A stretch of DNA of 64,000 nt from Metallyticus violacea. Lineage: Eukaryota; Arthropoda; Insecta; Mantodea; Metallyticidae. Position numbers and translations under genes: made by a program. The DNA is taken from contig CM060838.1 in the NCBI GenBank assembly GCA_030762175.1, forward strand, positions 18,776,501 through 18,840,500, given 5' to 3'. Every line of letters starts with the position of its first letter. The stretch's first letter is position 1. The notes under the pieces were generated by a model, which saw only the letters and a program-made list of their open reading frames with translations, was not told the origin of the DNA and did not search any database. Shown one piece after another: positions 39,346 through 54,000 of the stretch.

Positions 39346-39866
39346 CAGTGCTTCATCTTAGATGTATAGGACATAGTATTTTCAAAAAATTATAATTTCA
39401 CAACATTTGTATGGCTTACGATGCATTCTGTATATCGACATGTCTTTTATACCTTACCGTCACCATCTAAGAATTCAAGTTGATATCGACTTTGACCGGG
39501 ACTATTAACAGACGTTTCTGCATTTTGAATGCAGTATAAACAAAACGATGTGACACCGTTTTTGTTTGCTATTCTTTGGATTTCAGAAAATATTAATCAT
39601 TTTTTTCTTCTTAAAGTTAACAGCATATAGTATAGATCTATCAGTGACGCTTTCCCCCGAGGAGTTTACTGGCTAAAGAGCAGTGAGCTTAACATTCCGG
39701 AGGAAAACAAAAGTGATCACACGATACTGTGAAAAATGCTTCTTCGGCTATAAAGCTATAATTGTAAGTATTAATAAGACTAGCATTATTTGAGAGCACC
39801 TCTTCATAGTCTTTCAAAGGTAAAACATCTCTTATTACACTATAGTGTTAAACATTCAACAAAACA

Positions 39867-40000
39867 TCAGCTGTTGGCAGCAGTGAAGAAATAAGGATGC
39901 TCCTCTGTGGGACATAGGAACCTTTCAAATGGCATACTCAGTGCTGTTTGTGTTTTGTTTCCCACGGGTTCCAGAAGATTGTTCCACAGAGAATTCGCAC
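39867..40000 (-). CDS. Gene B exon 7 (C-terminus and stop)
   Basis: Recognised from the conserved [14 protein letters not shown] motif that follows the DxxH block in PLB1 proteins. The acceptor is CTGTCGTAG. The frame joins exon 6 in phase 1 and reads to TGA at 39869-39867 after [10 protein letters not shown]. No hydrophobic anchor follows. A clear poly(A) signal was not found just downstream. Confidence 0.88.
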
Positions 40001-43000
40001 CTACGACAGAGAGCAAGCAATTAGAAATTAGATATTAACAACATATGGGTAAAAGTCACTTACCAGTTTTTTACTTTAGTGCTAATAACACCAGAGTATG
40101 TTGTGCTCCGCATTCATTATTTGAATTTTCATTTCTATTTATCATTTACACTAAACTTTTGACATTTCATAATTCTTGTTTTAATTTCTCTATTATGGAT
40201 AATTGTAATGCTAAAGAACGGAATTAGCATAATAACTGATAATTAGCTATATTGAAATGACTCTTAAAGTTTGTATATACACCTTATATATAATACAAAA
40301 TAATTCTGTTAAGGTCTGGATGTGCAGTTCCAAAATTAATTAGAACTTGAATAAAGGAGTTTATTACACTAACAATGCAGTGTGCTAGGCTCTGTGTTCT
40401 GACTGTATGCTACACTGCTGGTCATTAAAATTGCAAAGCCTATAGGATATGCGTTAAACCCAACTGCCATTTCCTCAGAAGGAATGAAAATACGACAGTA
40501 CCAGCAAGTATCTGAAATTGCACGTAACAGAATTAGAATTAATAGGATATAGTTAGAACTACCCACTAGTCTCAGCACGAGGATAAAGTTGGTACTAGTG
40601 GTGTAGTGGTAACCGCACTTGCCTCCTAAACCCAAGATCGCGGGTTCAAACCCGGCCAGGATCGACCTTAAAAATTTTAAGAATGGGTTCCTTCGGAAGG
40701 GAAGTAAAACCGAGGGTCCCGTGTCGTACATTTACGGCACGAAAAAGAATCTTAAGCATGAAAGAAGAGGTCTCTGAGCAAAATTTTGTCAGCTGTTTCA
40801 CGTTCAGATTTGAATGGGACGCTGATGACCTGAGATGTTAAAGAGCGTCCATAAATAAAACAAAAACGAGGAGAAAATATTTTACGAAAATTACAGGAAG
40901 TTGTGAATTATGATTTAAAAGTAGCTGCGACGATATGCTCTATAATGTGGAACAAAATGCAATAAATGTGAACTATGTATAATGTGGCCCTAAAATAATT
41001 GAATCACCAATTAAAAAAGTGTAGAATATTCATGCAACCATGTTTCGAGAAAAATAATGTTAAAATACTTACAATTTTGTTCATATACTTTCTTGGTGCA
41101 TTACAAACTTGAATAATATTGTGATTAATTTCAATGGATTAGTAAGATTCATTTAATAAGTATAATAAATTATGAAGTTGGTGGACTTTCTTCCCTTTTC
41201 CAATCACCGATTCAATTGTAGTAGTAGGTAAATATGTTGATGATGGTGGTGGTGCAATGGTATGATACATACCCACTGCAAGAAGCTTTTGGCTGAAATG
41301 GAAGCAGTCCTCTGAAAGATAACTGAAATCTGTAATTTCAGTATTTTCGGCATTGATAGTCCTTGGCACAATAGCGCGGCTAAGGAATGGCTGCAGTACA
41401 ACAGCAAAATCATCTCGACCAGCGTAGCGACTGCTGCTGGCCTGAAAATACAAACATCGCTAGTGTTATGAACTTATGACTAATAAATACATAATTAAAT
41501 GTTTTAAGTTTATGTAATCCAATCCAGCCAAGAGTATTTTACAAAATACGTACAGTAAATAACACACACACGCTAAAATAATATAAACATATAAACTGGT
41601 GCTGAATTTATGATGATTTCATAGACATGTACGAGAGTAGGTCCATAAGTTTCCGGCGTAACCGTTTTCTAGGTATGATAAAGACAAATACTATATTTCA
41701 CTTTTCAACATAGTTATCCTTTTTTGCAATACACTTCTCATATCTTTCAATTAACATTTCAATACCCCCCTCCAAATAGTTAGAAGTTTTGTCTGCAAAA
41801 TGAGCATCCCTTCCTCGTCACACTTAAATTTCCTTCCTGGAAGGTCCTTCTTGAGTTTTGAGAAGAGGAAATAGTCACTGGGAGCTAGATCTGGGCTGTA
41901 GGGTGGATGGTCGATCTCCTTGAAGCCACATTTCTTCACAGCTTCCTTTGCAACAAGAGCTGTGTGCACAGGCGCGTTGTCGTGAAGAAGGCGCACACCA
42001 CCACTCAGCTTTTCTCGCCTTTTCTCTTTGATGAAAGCACGTAATCTGTGCAGTAGGCCAGCATAGTATTCCCCATTTACTGTGGTGTTCCTCTCCTTGA
42101 AGTAAATGAAGAGTATTCCTTCACAGTTCCAAAAGATTGTGGCCATGATCTTCTTGGTTGGCTGTGTGGCCTTGACCTTTAGAGGCGATGCTTCGCCGGA
42201 TTTACACCTGTCATTCCATTGGTTCTCTTTTGAAGATGGGATCATAGTAGAGGACAATAGTTTCATCGCCTATAAACTAGAGAGGCTGGAACTAGCTCCA
42301 CTCAGCCTCGTGAGGATAGTTGGGGAGCTGCCTGGTGGAGAGACGGCGTTGTTCGATCTAGAAAGCAGTGATCATATGCCCCTCTGCAATGAAGTATCTT
42401 AAGACGGGGGTAAAGGAAGTGCTGCAGACCCAATCTCGATTTTCAGTGCCACGAAGAAGAAAAAGACGAAAGGTGGCACGAAATCCCGCTGAAAAAAAAA
42501 TCACAGAAGGTTAGATTCGGTGAATTCGGAGGCCAACGTACGGAAAAATTCATCTTCTTCAGTAATAGCATGCATAATCCCTTTGTTTGATAGTTGGTCA
42601 TTGAGTCCATTTCTAACAGCACTGTAAAAATGTAGTGATGCGCCGTCCTGTTGGAAGATGAGCTCTTTTCTTTCAGCTATAGCTTGTGGCACATGTGCAG
42701 GTATTGTTCTCAATGATAAAGGAGGAACATCTAAGTAGGTTATAGAACACGCCCACTTTCTGAAGTTGTGCATATTTACGAAAGTTTATAGTTTTTACCA
42801 AATTCTGATGTTACTCATTAATTGCACTCGAAAGATGGAAGGTAATTTCGTCACTAAACACTGAAAACTTCCTTATACATTCAAATTTTCATCGCTGCCG
42901 TTACACCATGCCTATGAATCGATGAGAGTCTAGATGTGGGGAGCCTTCAATCCGTATGAAATGACACATTTCCAGAACCTCTTCCAGATATTTTTAAAAG

Positions 43001-46000
43001 AATCCCGCCCAGCGCGACGGAAAATTCGAGCGTCTGTACAGCGGTTGCCTGGCTTCCGGAATACCTACTTGGCGCATGCATATGCAGCATTTTCTTGCTC
43101 GGTTCTATTTCCATAATAGGTAAGTAACGATTAAACGAAAAGCGCACAATCCCCAACTATATTAATATCCTACTAACCGAAGGGTCCCCAAAAGGACGTC
43201 ATCTCCTGACTTTCGATCAACCTTGTCACTTCATCCTTTGCGGCGGTTACATCAAAGTGCATAAGTTCGCTCTCAACAACACCCAGGCTGACTTAGATTC
43301 ATTCTGTCAGTTTATCACTATCCAAAAATTGGATTTGGCACAATTAATAACAAAATTTATCCAGTTTTACAATCAATACCCATATTCATGGAATGTAAAA
43401 TATGAGTAATGCTGTAAACATTTTAAAGAGTTGCTTCATTTCATCTAAACAAGTATTTTTCAATCTTTTTAAGTCCAGGACCCACCTTGAAGGATAGGAA
43501 ATTTCACGGAACCCATAAGTTAATTTATTTCACATTAACATTAAAAAACTAAATGACTCTATTACTTTTTTTTTTTACTCACCCGACTAATTTGACGGTT
43601 GGACCTGCCGTTTCTTATATTGGGTTCAAGTGCGGTAAACTTGAGTCATAAATCTGAGCGTGCATCAAGTCTGTTTCTGTTTAAAGTAGAATGTTTAAAA
43701 AATATATGACATAATTTCAGCAGTGAATTCTTACATACAGACATCAATATGGACCTGGAAATGCTTGCTTTCCGGGTTTTTAAGTCTGCCTAAGGTTCAC
43801 ACGCTTCATTTGACCTTAAAGTAAATGTTCCCTGAATATAAGGCCCCATTTTTACTTTTCATTGTGTCGTGAAGACGATTCCAATTGCCTGACATGGGTA
43901 TTATCTGAGAACCTGTCACGATTTGAATGCTGAGAGTTTTCGCATCATCTATCGGTGAAGAATAAACCAGTGATATTATTATACAAATAGAAATTCGGTG
44001 GGTAATTGGTCCATCTCTACCCATCCACCTACCAGGAAATCTTCAATTCAGGTATTTGCTGGCACAAGTGCTGAAATGTATAGGAGCACCATTATGCATG
44101 AAGTTTGCTTTTCGATAGACGATCAGTGGCACGTCGGTCAAGAAATGGAGCATATTGTTAATGAGGTATTTTAAAAGTTTATTTGAAGGTAATGGGAGAG
44201 TCTCATAGATACACCTTATAAACTTGGAAATTGATCATTTTGTACCAATGTTGATATGAGCGATTTTTGTCTACATATAAGCGACCCTTCTTTAAATTCA
44301 TGCTGATCATTTTTTATATGTCCGATATAGCTCAGAAGAAGAAGAAGAAGAAGAAGAAGAAGAAGAAGAAGAAGAAGAAGAACAAGAGTGAGTAGACTGT
44401 TTAATTATAGCTCTAGACTAGAACTGATAGAACAAACAAGCAAAAAAGAAATTTTGTTCTATCAGTTTTAGTCTAGTCTAATAATAATTAATTAAATAGA
44501 CTTAATAATTATAAAACATGGGATATACATACTATTTCCATTTCCACTTTCTGAACACTGCGCATAATTCCACTGAATTCCTCTTTTTTATCTTTCCATC
44601 GATCTCCAAACAAACAAGGGCATTCAGCTTTATGTATCCAAGTACACAAGAAGGGTTCTCCGGAAAATTCCTGGATTACTCGTAAATCTGAAAATTTAAC
44701 GTACATATATTTAACAGCTTTGCCTTTTGCCAAAACTTACACATTACTTTCCAACTTTAATCGTTTCTTAAAGTTCTTGTGCCGATACCAACCCTCTAGT
44801 CTGGAATATATTGTGACAGATTGTTGAGGGTCCGATAACATATTGCTGGGGGGAAAATCGTTGGTTATTTTCAAATGACGGTTAGCAGCGTCAGGGGGAG
44901 CAATTAGTAGTTTTTAAAGGTTTACTGTATCGTGATTGGTGGTTGATAGTACCCTCTCCAAAATAAGCAACCATCGTTAGAATAAAGAATTATTGAGAAG
45001 CAACTATTAAATAGAACAGAGTGCGTCTGTCAGCCACACTCTTCCCGCTCGTCAAGGCCAGCCATGCAGAATCTGCGCAAAGAGTCGTTACTAATTTAAT
45101 TTAATATTTGACTATTTTTAAATAATTTATAATACATTTCATAATGCGATTTAGTGAATAACAGGAGTTATGGTTTAACTAAATTGCTCTCTTAATCCTG
45201 GCGAGTGCGTAATTTTAATTGTTTAAATTACGTAGGACTTCGTCCTGATTTCAAGATGTAGAATGTAATATTTATAGACAAAGGAATTAGGTCATAAATA
45301 TATCTTCATTTTTTTTAGTTATTTCTTAAATGTTTAAGACATGGTGTTTGTGTTTGCTTTTCGTGAATACCTTGTGTTATTATTTTGATTGTCGTTGTGT
45401 TACTTAAAGATATTAAAGAACAATTTTAATGTAATTAAAGTCATTTATTTGATCAGTATTTAAATGTTAAACGAAAATTCTAGTTACTTCTGAGAACTAC
45501 TTAAAGCTCGGATATTTCTAGCTCTTAGCAGATAAATGTACACTGCTGACTACTAAAATTGTAGACCCACCCCATATTGGCCCACAGGGAATTATATGTC
45601 TCTCGAAGAATATGACACAATACCAGTAGGCTTCTGAATTTGATGGTGGATGTTTTCAGCTTGGATAACCAGAAAGAAGTGACTGATGCCATGGTTAACA
45701 ATTGACTGCTGCAAATTCTGATACGTTTTGAGAACAAGAAAGGAAAACGTTTGAAACCAGTCATTGTTAGCGGCCTCGAACTCGCGCAGTTTAACCGCGA
45801 ATGTAATGACATGTATGAGTAGCGCAGAGTATTTAAATTATTTTCCCTTTCTTGCTATGGTATCGGATAATTCAATTGAAGCGCGAAGTAAACCGAATAC
45901 TGTATAATAATTCTGCAATAATGTTAACATATGTCAAAAGATGCAATATGGTGTGAAATATGTTAAAAAAAAAAAAAAAAAATTATGGGCATCATTCCTA

Positions 46001-49000
46001 CATGTATCTCGTCAACATTTGCCTTTAATTTGCTCATAAAATGTAGCATTAAAATATGTACTTACATAAAATCCGGGTTTTAGGACTCATTACTAAACCT
46101 TCGCCCATAATATAGCAACACAATTACAAACAAATTTCGATAAATTCAAATTTCATGCCAGATGATAGATGCATTTCATTTATTACATAATATACCCATC
46201 CCCATAGAAATACTTACTTTAGGTGTTGGTTGAGTCAAAATTTCATTTACTTTTATTTAACAACAAATGAGACATCGTTAATATTCATGTTATTTTATGT
46301 TACGAATGAAGATGATTTTGATGTACCACTGTTAGTGGTGGACAAAACACATAGAAAAATTCATCGGGAATAACAGTGATAAAACAGTGAACGAAAAAAA
46401 TAAATAAACGATAAGGGACTCTGTAGTATACAATGCAATAACCAATATATATATTTTCACCACAAGGATATATATGGTGCGGTGTACAGCAAGAAAGAAA
46501 AGAAAAGTGGGATTATGGAGATTAGGTATTAGAAAACGTGAAGAAATTCACCAATTTGGGAGTCATTTTAACTATAAACGGGAGCTAGGGTAAAACATAC
46601 AGGCGTTACAAAACGCTTACGTCAACTATGACGTATGGAGCCGAATTACAATCCAAAAGGAAAGAGAAGCGTCGGTCGTCCACTGGCGAGATCGCAAGAT
46701 AATCTCTCTCTTGATTTTAAACAGATATATTAGAGGATCTCCAGTATGTGACTTATCATTACCATTTATAGCTGCAAATATTATTTATGGGAATAAAGCT
46801 ATAATGAAGAGGACCCATAAAGTAATTTGATAACTATGAGTCCGGAATTCTCATTTATTGGAAAACAAGATCAAGAAAATGTCAAGCACGGAGTGATTCT
46901 CTCGCTAGAGGCCCAAAACTATTGCTTATAAACATGCTTTTGTTTAACTAATGGCTTACAAATCTAAATGCACTTAACCTTCAACGATGCTCATTATCTA
47001 TGCTGAAAATGGTTTCTCACATTCGTCTAAGAGACACGCTACATCACACTCCAATTATAGGCAGCTTTTCTGTTGCCCACCTACGAGTGTTTTGGGAGTG
47101 TGCATGCCCGTCTAAAATTCCAGGGTTCTGAGAAAGAAAACCTCTTAAACACCGAGCACGTTTTTCGTGTTCCATCATATTCATTATTCTGAACACGGGG
47201 GACACAGTAAGCGAGTACATTTTTCTGTCTGTCTCTCTCTCTCTCCCTCTTTCTCTATCACGCTGAAATATGAAAGACTAGTCTCTTGGAAAAGTTTGTA
47301 ATGATTTTTATGGTGACGCCAGTAATTGCCCCTTTACATTGTTTATTGTTTCTTCAGCCAGTTTTCGACCTCTTGAATGTTGAGTGAATATTGGACAATA
47401 AAGAGGCCCGATGATAGAAGAATCAAAGATGCATTACTTTTATAGTACACATCTTTTACCAAATTCGGTTCAAAATGCGTCTGGAATGCTTAAATGAACC
47501 TATTTGCGAGTATTTATGAATGAGAAACATGTGCTGTGCCATTGTGTAGATGGGTAAATCAGGTGACAATGGAACCATAACTGCCGAAATGCAGTGACGC
47601 CAAATATGAATAACTGAAAGCCACTGGGCCGGTCCATTACATGGCGGGGGCTTTCATGCTATTTTGCATTGTGGAAGTTGTATATATAATAATTTGAAAG
47701 CCATTATTTAATAACATGTACATTTATAGTCAATATTTTGTGGCCTCTATGCGCCTTTAGAATATTATTTGAAGTATTTCAGTGCTGAGGTAGAGTTTTC
47801 GTCTAGTTCAAATAAACTGCTCTTCATTTAGCTAAGCGTTTTTTTTCAGAAGAAATATACACCTGCCTATTACTTCTTGTTCTCGTTCTTCGTTTCAAGG
47901 TTGCAAAACCCATCTTCATTTCTTTTTCGTCTACCTGAATTTTTTCTAATCTTTGTAAATGTGTAAAAAGTGTGTAAATTGTGTCTATAGATCTTCAAAT
48001 GAAGGCAGTGAACTTTAATCTGAGGGCAAATTATACAGTGGATACAAAACCAGAATTATCAGCACGCGATGGACGCCCGGTATATCCTAAAACCTTCATT
48101 TGTTCAATAAATTAAAATTTCAAGCTAAAACTTGAGCCCAGAATTGTATTACTCCATCAAAGTATCTCCTTTTCCCCTAATGACATTACGTCCATGTTCT
48201 TCTGAGATTCCTATCCTCTGCTTTGGAACCAGAGAAATAGGAAACACCGAGCTCCAGACTTCAAGAGCCGAAGCAAATCAAAGAAGTTCATCCAATCTAA
48301 TTAATTAGCATTCAAATATAGCCCATAAATTAAATCCCCGCAGACAACACCCCCCTGCCATCAATACCCGTTCCATAAGTTACGTGAACAGAGAATAGTT
48401 TGAATTCTTTTAATATCCGTTTAGCTAGAGACACTCATCTGACTAATGTGGTACGGTAATTGAGTATCTCATTGTGGTAAAGTTAATCACCAAAGAAGAA
48501 CTTTCCCCAAGTGCTATCAAACACAATGCTGTGATATTTATGTGGAAGCTTGTCCCTCATATTGTGAAGGAATAACCGAACTTTTTGGTACAGAAAGAGA
48601 GAGCGTCCATGATCATTCTTCTGTTGGTACGTCCGTGGAAATGATCACAAAGAAAAGGTCTCTGCTTAAAAACAGGCAAACTGAAGCTCAACATTTCAGA
48701 AGGATTAGGAATTTCTGTTATAGCCGTCTTTGAGATTTCTCGCGAGAAACTTCATCTGGAGGGGTAAGTGGGCAAATGATTTCTTTGTCCATTTCAATTT
48801 TTACAGTTTGCTAAGGAAACCAGAAATGTTGGAATCCATTATCATAGGGTACGAAACCACGATTGTTTATCATGATTGTTTTCCTACAAGGAAATTTGTG
48901 TAATGGGGCACACCGGACCGAATATCGCTGAGAAAATTCAAGGACACTCAGGTCACAAGAACATCAAGGCAAAACCTTTTGGGAGTGTCAGGAAATTCCC

Positions 49001-50987
49001 TTCACCGAGTTCAAGGAAAATAACACTATCGTGAATGCAGAATAGTTTACCATGCTCCATTACGCCATAATGGAAAAGACATAAATAATACTGAGTATTT
49101 ATTCTCCAGCTTCATGACAATCCATAAGTTTATTATTGGGGAGCCGCCTGCAGTGAAAGATATGGAACATATAACCCAGTCAAAACTAAAAAAAAATCTT
49201 CCGGGGAAATACACTTGATGGTAAAAAGTACAGCAATTGTATATTTTGCACATAAAACTCCTGAGTACTCTTTGAAAGACACTGAATCGCTAATTCATAT
49301 ATAAAATATCATGTTGAAGAGAATGGAGGCTATATTGGAAAATAGTTAATTAAGTACTTAATAGGGCCGGAACCTTTAGGAACTTACTTTGTAAGTAATC
49401 TAGAAATGGCTAGCATTCAAATTAGAGTAAAAACTACTTCAGACATACCTGGTGGAGGTACAACGTTTACTAAAGTGCGTGGAAGATTATCCCATAGCCA
49501 ATCAATTGCTTCCGTCAAATGTTTGCGATGCAATTCAGGCGTAACGGAAATGTTCTTGTAGTAACACATGAAGCTGCAGAAGTCGTTTCCACCAATCATT
49601 ATTGTCACCATCTGAAAAAAATATCATATTTATCCTTTGTGTTTTGTAGTAAGGAAAATCAGCAACAATCATATAAGATTTATTTCTTTAATTTAAATCT
49701 ATTTTATAATAATTCTGCTAATTACACCAACACTAAACAATATTTTTTTTTCCATTTTAGGTAATTATTGGCATTAAGTATTATTAAAAGATTTACTTCT
49801 TTAATATCATTGGCAACATGTTCTAGTCTTCATGCAACAAGACGTGATCATATTGTCATGTTTTTATAATTTCCAGATTATGCAACATGAGGCTATTGAT
49901 CCGTTCTGCCTGCTCCTGTGAATCTGTATAAATGTTCTCTTTGCGCATGCTATTACCTTAGAAGTATTTCAATAACTTCTTAATTAGGAATGCATGCTGA
50001 GTAAAGAAATATTCTTCTTTTGAAATTTTAAATAGGTGTTTAGTTATCTTTGTACAGTTACGAGGAATAATTAGAAAGTTTCCGGACCTGAGTGAAATGT
50101 TTACAATAATGCTTAAATAGGTATGTCATGTGGTAGCCTAGTGGTTGCTATCCGTGCAGTCTCAACAATATACCTCCAAATGAACATGGGTCATCAACAA
50201 GTTCCTCCGCACTCGGATGATAAGCATTTCACAGAAGAAAGTAGGTACTCCTACATTTCTGACATTTTTTCCTTCATTCAAATAGGTTTTTAGCAGGTAA
50301 TCCGTCCACCGTTGCTAAGGTTTGGGCTTTGGAGTGTTTGTGTGCTCGCCTCGAAGGGAATCATGCTGCGAAGTCTCCAAAAATACAATACAATAACAGG
50401 AATTCTCCTTATTTCTGCAGCCATAACAGGATATGAAACTTGTATCCGTGAAATAGAACTTCATCATTGTCTGTCAGTATAGATCTTCCAGGATAACACA
50501 CTCCCAACGAAAGTGAAGAGAGCAAGAAATATGGTGAAGAAAATTATAGTGATATTCTTCTACCTTAGCGGACATATGATTCAATTTTTGAAGACAGAAA
50601 GACAGTTATTGCATAGTGGTGCTGTCTCCCGAAAGTTTTCCAAAAAGTATGTCAAAACTGGCCAAGAACTGAACTTATAGGCCTGAGGGTGAACCATGAC
50701 CATTCTCTGCCCACCCCACCAAAATTACACTTAATTTCCTGACTACCCCTATCAAACTTGCCGCCCATTCTCCTTACAGTCTTTACCTGGTACCTTCCGA
50801 TTTCTTCCTGTTCTTTATGGTGAAGAACTAGGAACTAGCTGTGGGGAAGAGATTTTCAAGTTCAGAGGGTGGTGTAGCTTGGCACTACGAGGACAATAAA
50901 TAATGCTTTCAGCCTGGGTTTCGAAAGATGAACAAATGACTGAAGAAGAAATCTTTGAATAGATATAGTTCCAACATTCAAATGATC

Positions 50988-51053
<66 letters not shown>

Positions 51054-54000
51054 TTATGTCTGGCCCGTCCGAAAACTTTCCGAGTAGCACTCATACATTA
51101 ATGGTACTTATGTTAGATTACAGTTGTACATGGACAGTAAACAAAAGGATTTCAAGTTGAACTCTTCTAATGTAGGCTAAAAGGAGAATAAAGCAATTTG
51201 AGTGATAATTGTTGAATAATAAACTGCTGTCACGGTTGCGGCATGGTGTTTACGGTGGACAAAGTAAAATGTCTGGGGTTTTCTCAGAAGTTCCTTTTTT
51301 TCTTCTTCTTCTTTTCCCTTCGTCTCATTCATTCTAAAACTTCCTTAAAAAAAACTGTGGTTCGCTGTTACAGGCATGTTTACCTGCGACAGGTTTGTTT
51401 GAATATTTCGTCTCTTTTACCTGGTCTTGCGCCATTAATGATCCAGAAACTTAGTTCAGGATAGGGCGGGGTTAGTGTTCTGGACTTACCAAAGGGGAGT
51501 GGTACCTGTGAGCTTTTGTTCGGAAATACCTTGAGTGGCAAAAAGCGAATGCCTGGGTAACATGACACCAAAGACCCTTCATCTTATTCCACATTAAGGC
51601 TGGGGAATAGCTTTTAGAAGGTTGCAGTAGTTAGGAGCTGGATGGATGGATCCAAATTACGTTGCCTGATCCATTAGGCTACGCTTTTAAATTTCGGTAT
51701 TAGATAACCAGTAATACATTGGAAATTCCTTCTTGTACGTCTGAAGTTTAGTAGATATAGTTTAGGACAGGGTATTCCCATTTTAATACGAGGATATTTT
51801 TCGCAAGGCCAGCTTTGTTGTTTCTCTTACGAGATGTTCTTTGCTGTTTGATAATTAATATATATTTGGTAACTATGATATTTTGGAATATCGGTAAATA
51901 ATTACATTTTGATTTTAACGCTTTAGCGCCATTTTAAGACTCATTGTTATATCAACTTAAATTGTCCAAGAAGCAAGTGGTATTATTGGCTCTTACGTAT
52001 CTTTAATATGTGCAAATAAATCATATGATTACGACTCTAATACGTGTTTTATTCCATTTGTTCGTTTACTTTTACGACCAAGACGCAAAATGTAATGCAT
52101 TTTAGGTTCCAAGAGCAGGCTCTCACCTTTTGACTGCATCGTTTAAGTGGTTGTTGTTGATTTGGTTTATTTACGGACGTTCTTTAACATCTCAGGTCAT
52201 CAGCGTCCCATTCAATTCAGGGCGTGAAACGGCCGACAAATTTTGCTCAGAGATCTCTTCTTTCAGGCTTGAGATTCTTTTTCATGTCATAAATCTACGA
52301 CATTGGACCCACGGCTTTACTTCCGTTCCGAAGGAAGTCATACTTGGGATTTTTACGACCCTGGCCGGGATTAAACCCGCGAACTTGGATTTAGGAAGCA
52401 AGTATGGTTACCACTGCACCACCAGGACCGATACACGATCCATAGAGAACAACAGCATCCAGTCAACCCAAAGATACACATGTTCATTGTTTAAAACCAG
52501 GCGACCCAGTAGCAAGAACGAGTTATTGTGAGTAGTTTTTTTGTCATTTGTGAACGCAATTGCAGTTTCTCAAGGCCAGACACAGCAAAACCTGAGATTT
52601 ACCCTAAAATAAACAATTTTTTCTTATTGGTTCTGATAAAACAGTCAAGTTAAAGCTGAGAGTTCCTTTCTTAAGTTACCTTCCAGTCATTCTGGATGTC
52701 CACACGACTGTCGGAGCGCATTCTGCGGACAAGGAGTCGTGCCTGGAAGGGCATGTCACTGGCGACTGCTATGGGTTCTGCCACGTTGAACTGTGCTGAG
52801 CGTTGAAATCCTAGAGAATCCTCTAGCGAAAACCCTGTCAAATTTGGGTTGAACTCCTTCAAGATATTGGGTAATGTCAAATATTCACGCCAAGAGCGTT
52901 CTCCTCCTAAAACAATAACAATAACGTTAACATATATAGAAATCTCTGCAGTGAAGATAAAGGAAAAAGTACAACGAAACCTTCTCCTTAAGCAGCGTTC
53001 TATCAAAACAGAGTAATCTATGATGTCATCATTTGTATAAATTTATTTGTTTGAAGAACGAAAAGAATGGCATCATGACTACACTACCAAAAGAATATTA
53101 CGAAAAAGAATCCACTTTTGCGAGCAACCTACCTCGTCAGCAAACTTTGTGGTTACATTAATGGACCAGTGTTTCGGCTGCCAGTTTCATTTTCCTGCGA
53201 ACTCTTTCGGCAATTAAGATTTGCTACTTACGAGGGTAGGTCCATAAGCTACCGGCCTAACCATCTTCTATGTATGGTAAAGACAAAAACTATATTTCAC
53301 TTTTCAATATTTTTATTGCAATACAGTGTTCACATCTTTGAATTAACATTTCAACCTCCCCCCCAAAAATAGTCAGAAGTTTTGTCTGCAAAATGGGCAT
53401 AAACAACATCCATTACTTCTTTGCCACACTTAAATTTCCTTCCTCGAAGGTCCTTTTTGAGTTTTGAGAAGAAGAAATTGTCACTGGGAGCTAAATCCAG
53501 GCTGTAGGGTGGATAGTCCACCTCTTTGAAGCCATCTTTCTTCACAGCTTCCTTTGCATAGAGCTGCATGCACAGGCGCGTTGTCGTGAAGAAGACGCAC
53601 ACCACCACTCAGCTTTCCTCGCCTTTTCTCTTTGATGGAAACATATAGTCTGTGCAGTAGGCTAGCATAGTACTCCCCATTTACTGTGGTGTTCCTCTCC
53701 TTGAAGTCAATGAAAAGTATTCCTTCACAGTCCCAAAAGATTGTGGCGATGATCTTCTTGGTCGACTGAGTGACTGAGGCGGTGCTTCGCCAAGTTTACG
53801 CCAGTTCATTGAATCTCTTTTGGACATGGGACCATAGTAGAGGATCATAGTTTCATCTCCTGTAACAATGGTTTGCAGAACTTCTCTCTCGTGCCACGGC
53901 AGAGCTCCAAAAATGCCTGACAACAGATGACTCGTTGCTGTTTTTGGACTGATGAAAGAAGTCTAGGCACCCATCTTGCACTAACCTTATTCACGTTTAA

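Noticed and set aside
40593..40660. Possible tRNA gene (A and B boxes)
   Set aside because: It is the head of a dispersed SINE2 with a non-tRNA body and tail; no complete cloverleaf acceptor pairing seen.
46480..47110. Possible second LINE fragment (MTYGAE-like text)
   Set aside because: Match is too short and surrounding frames are not supportive.
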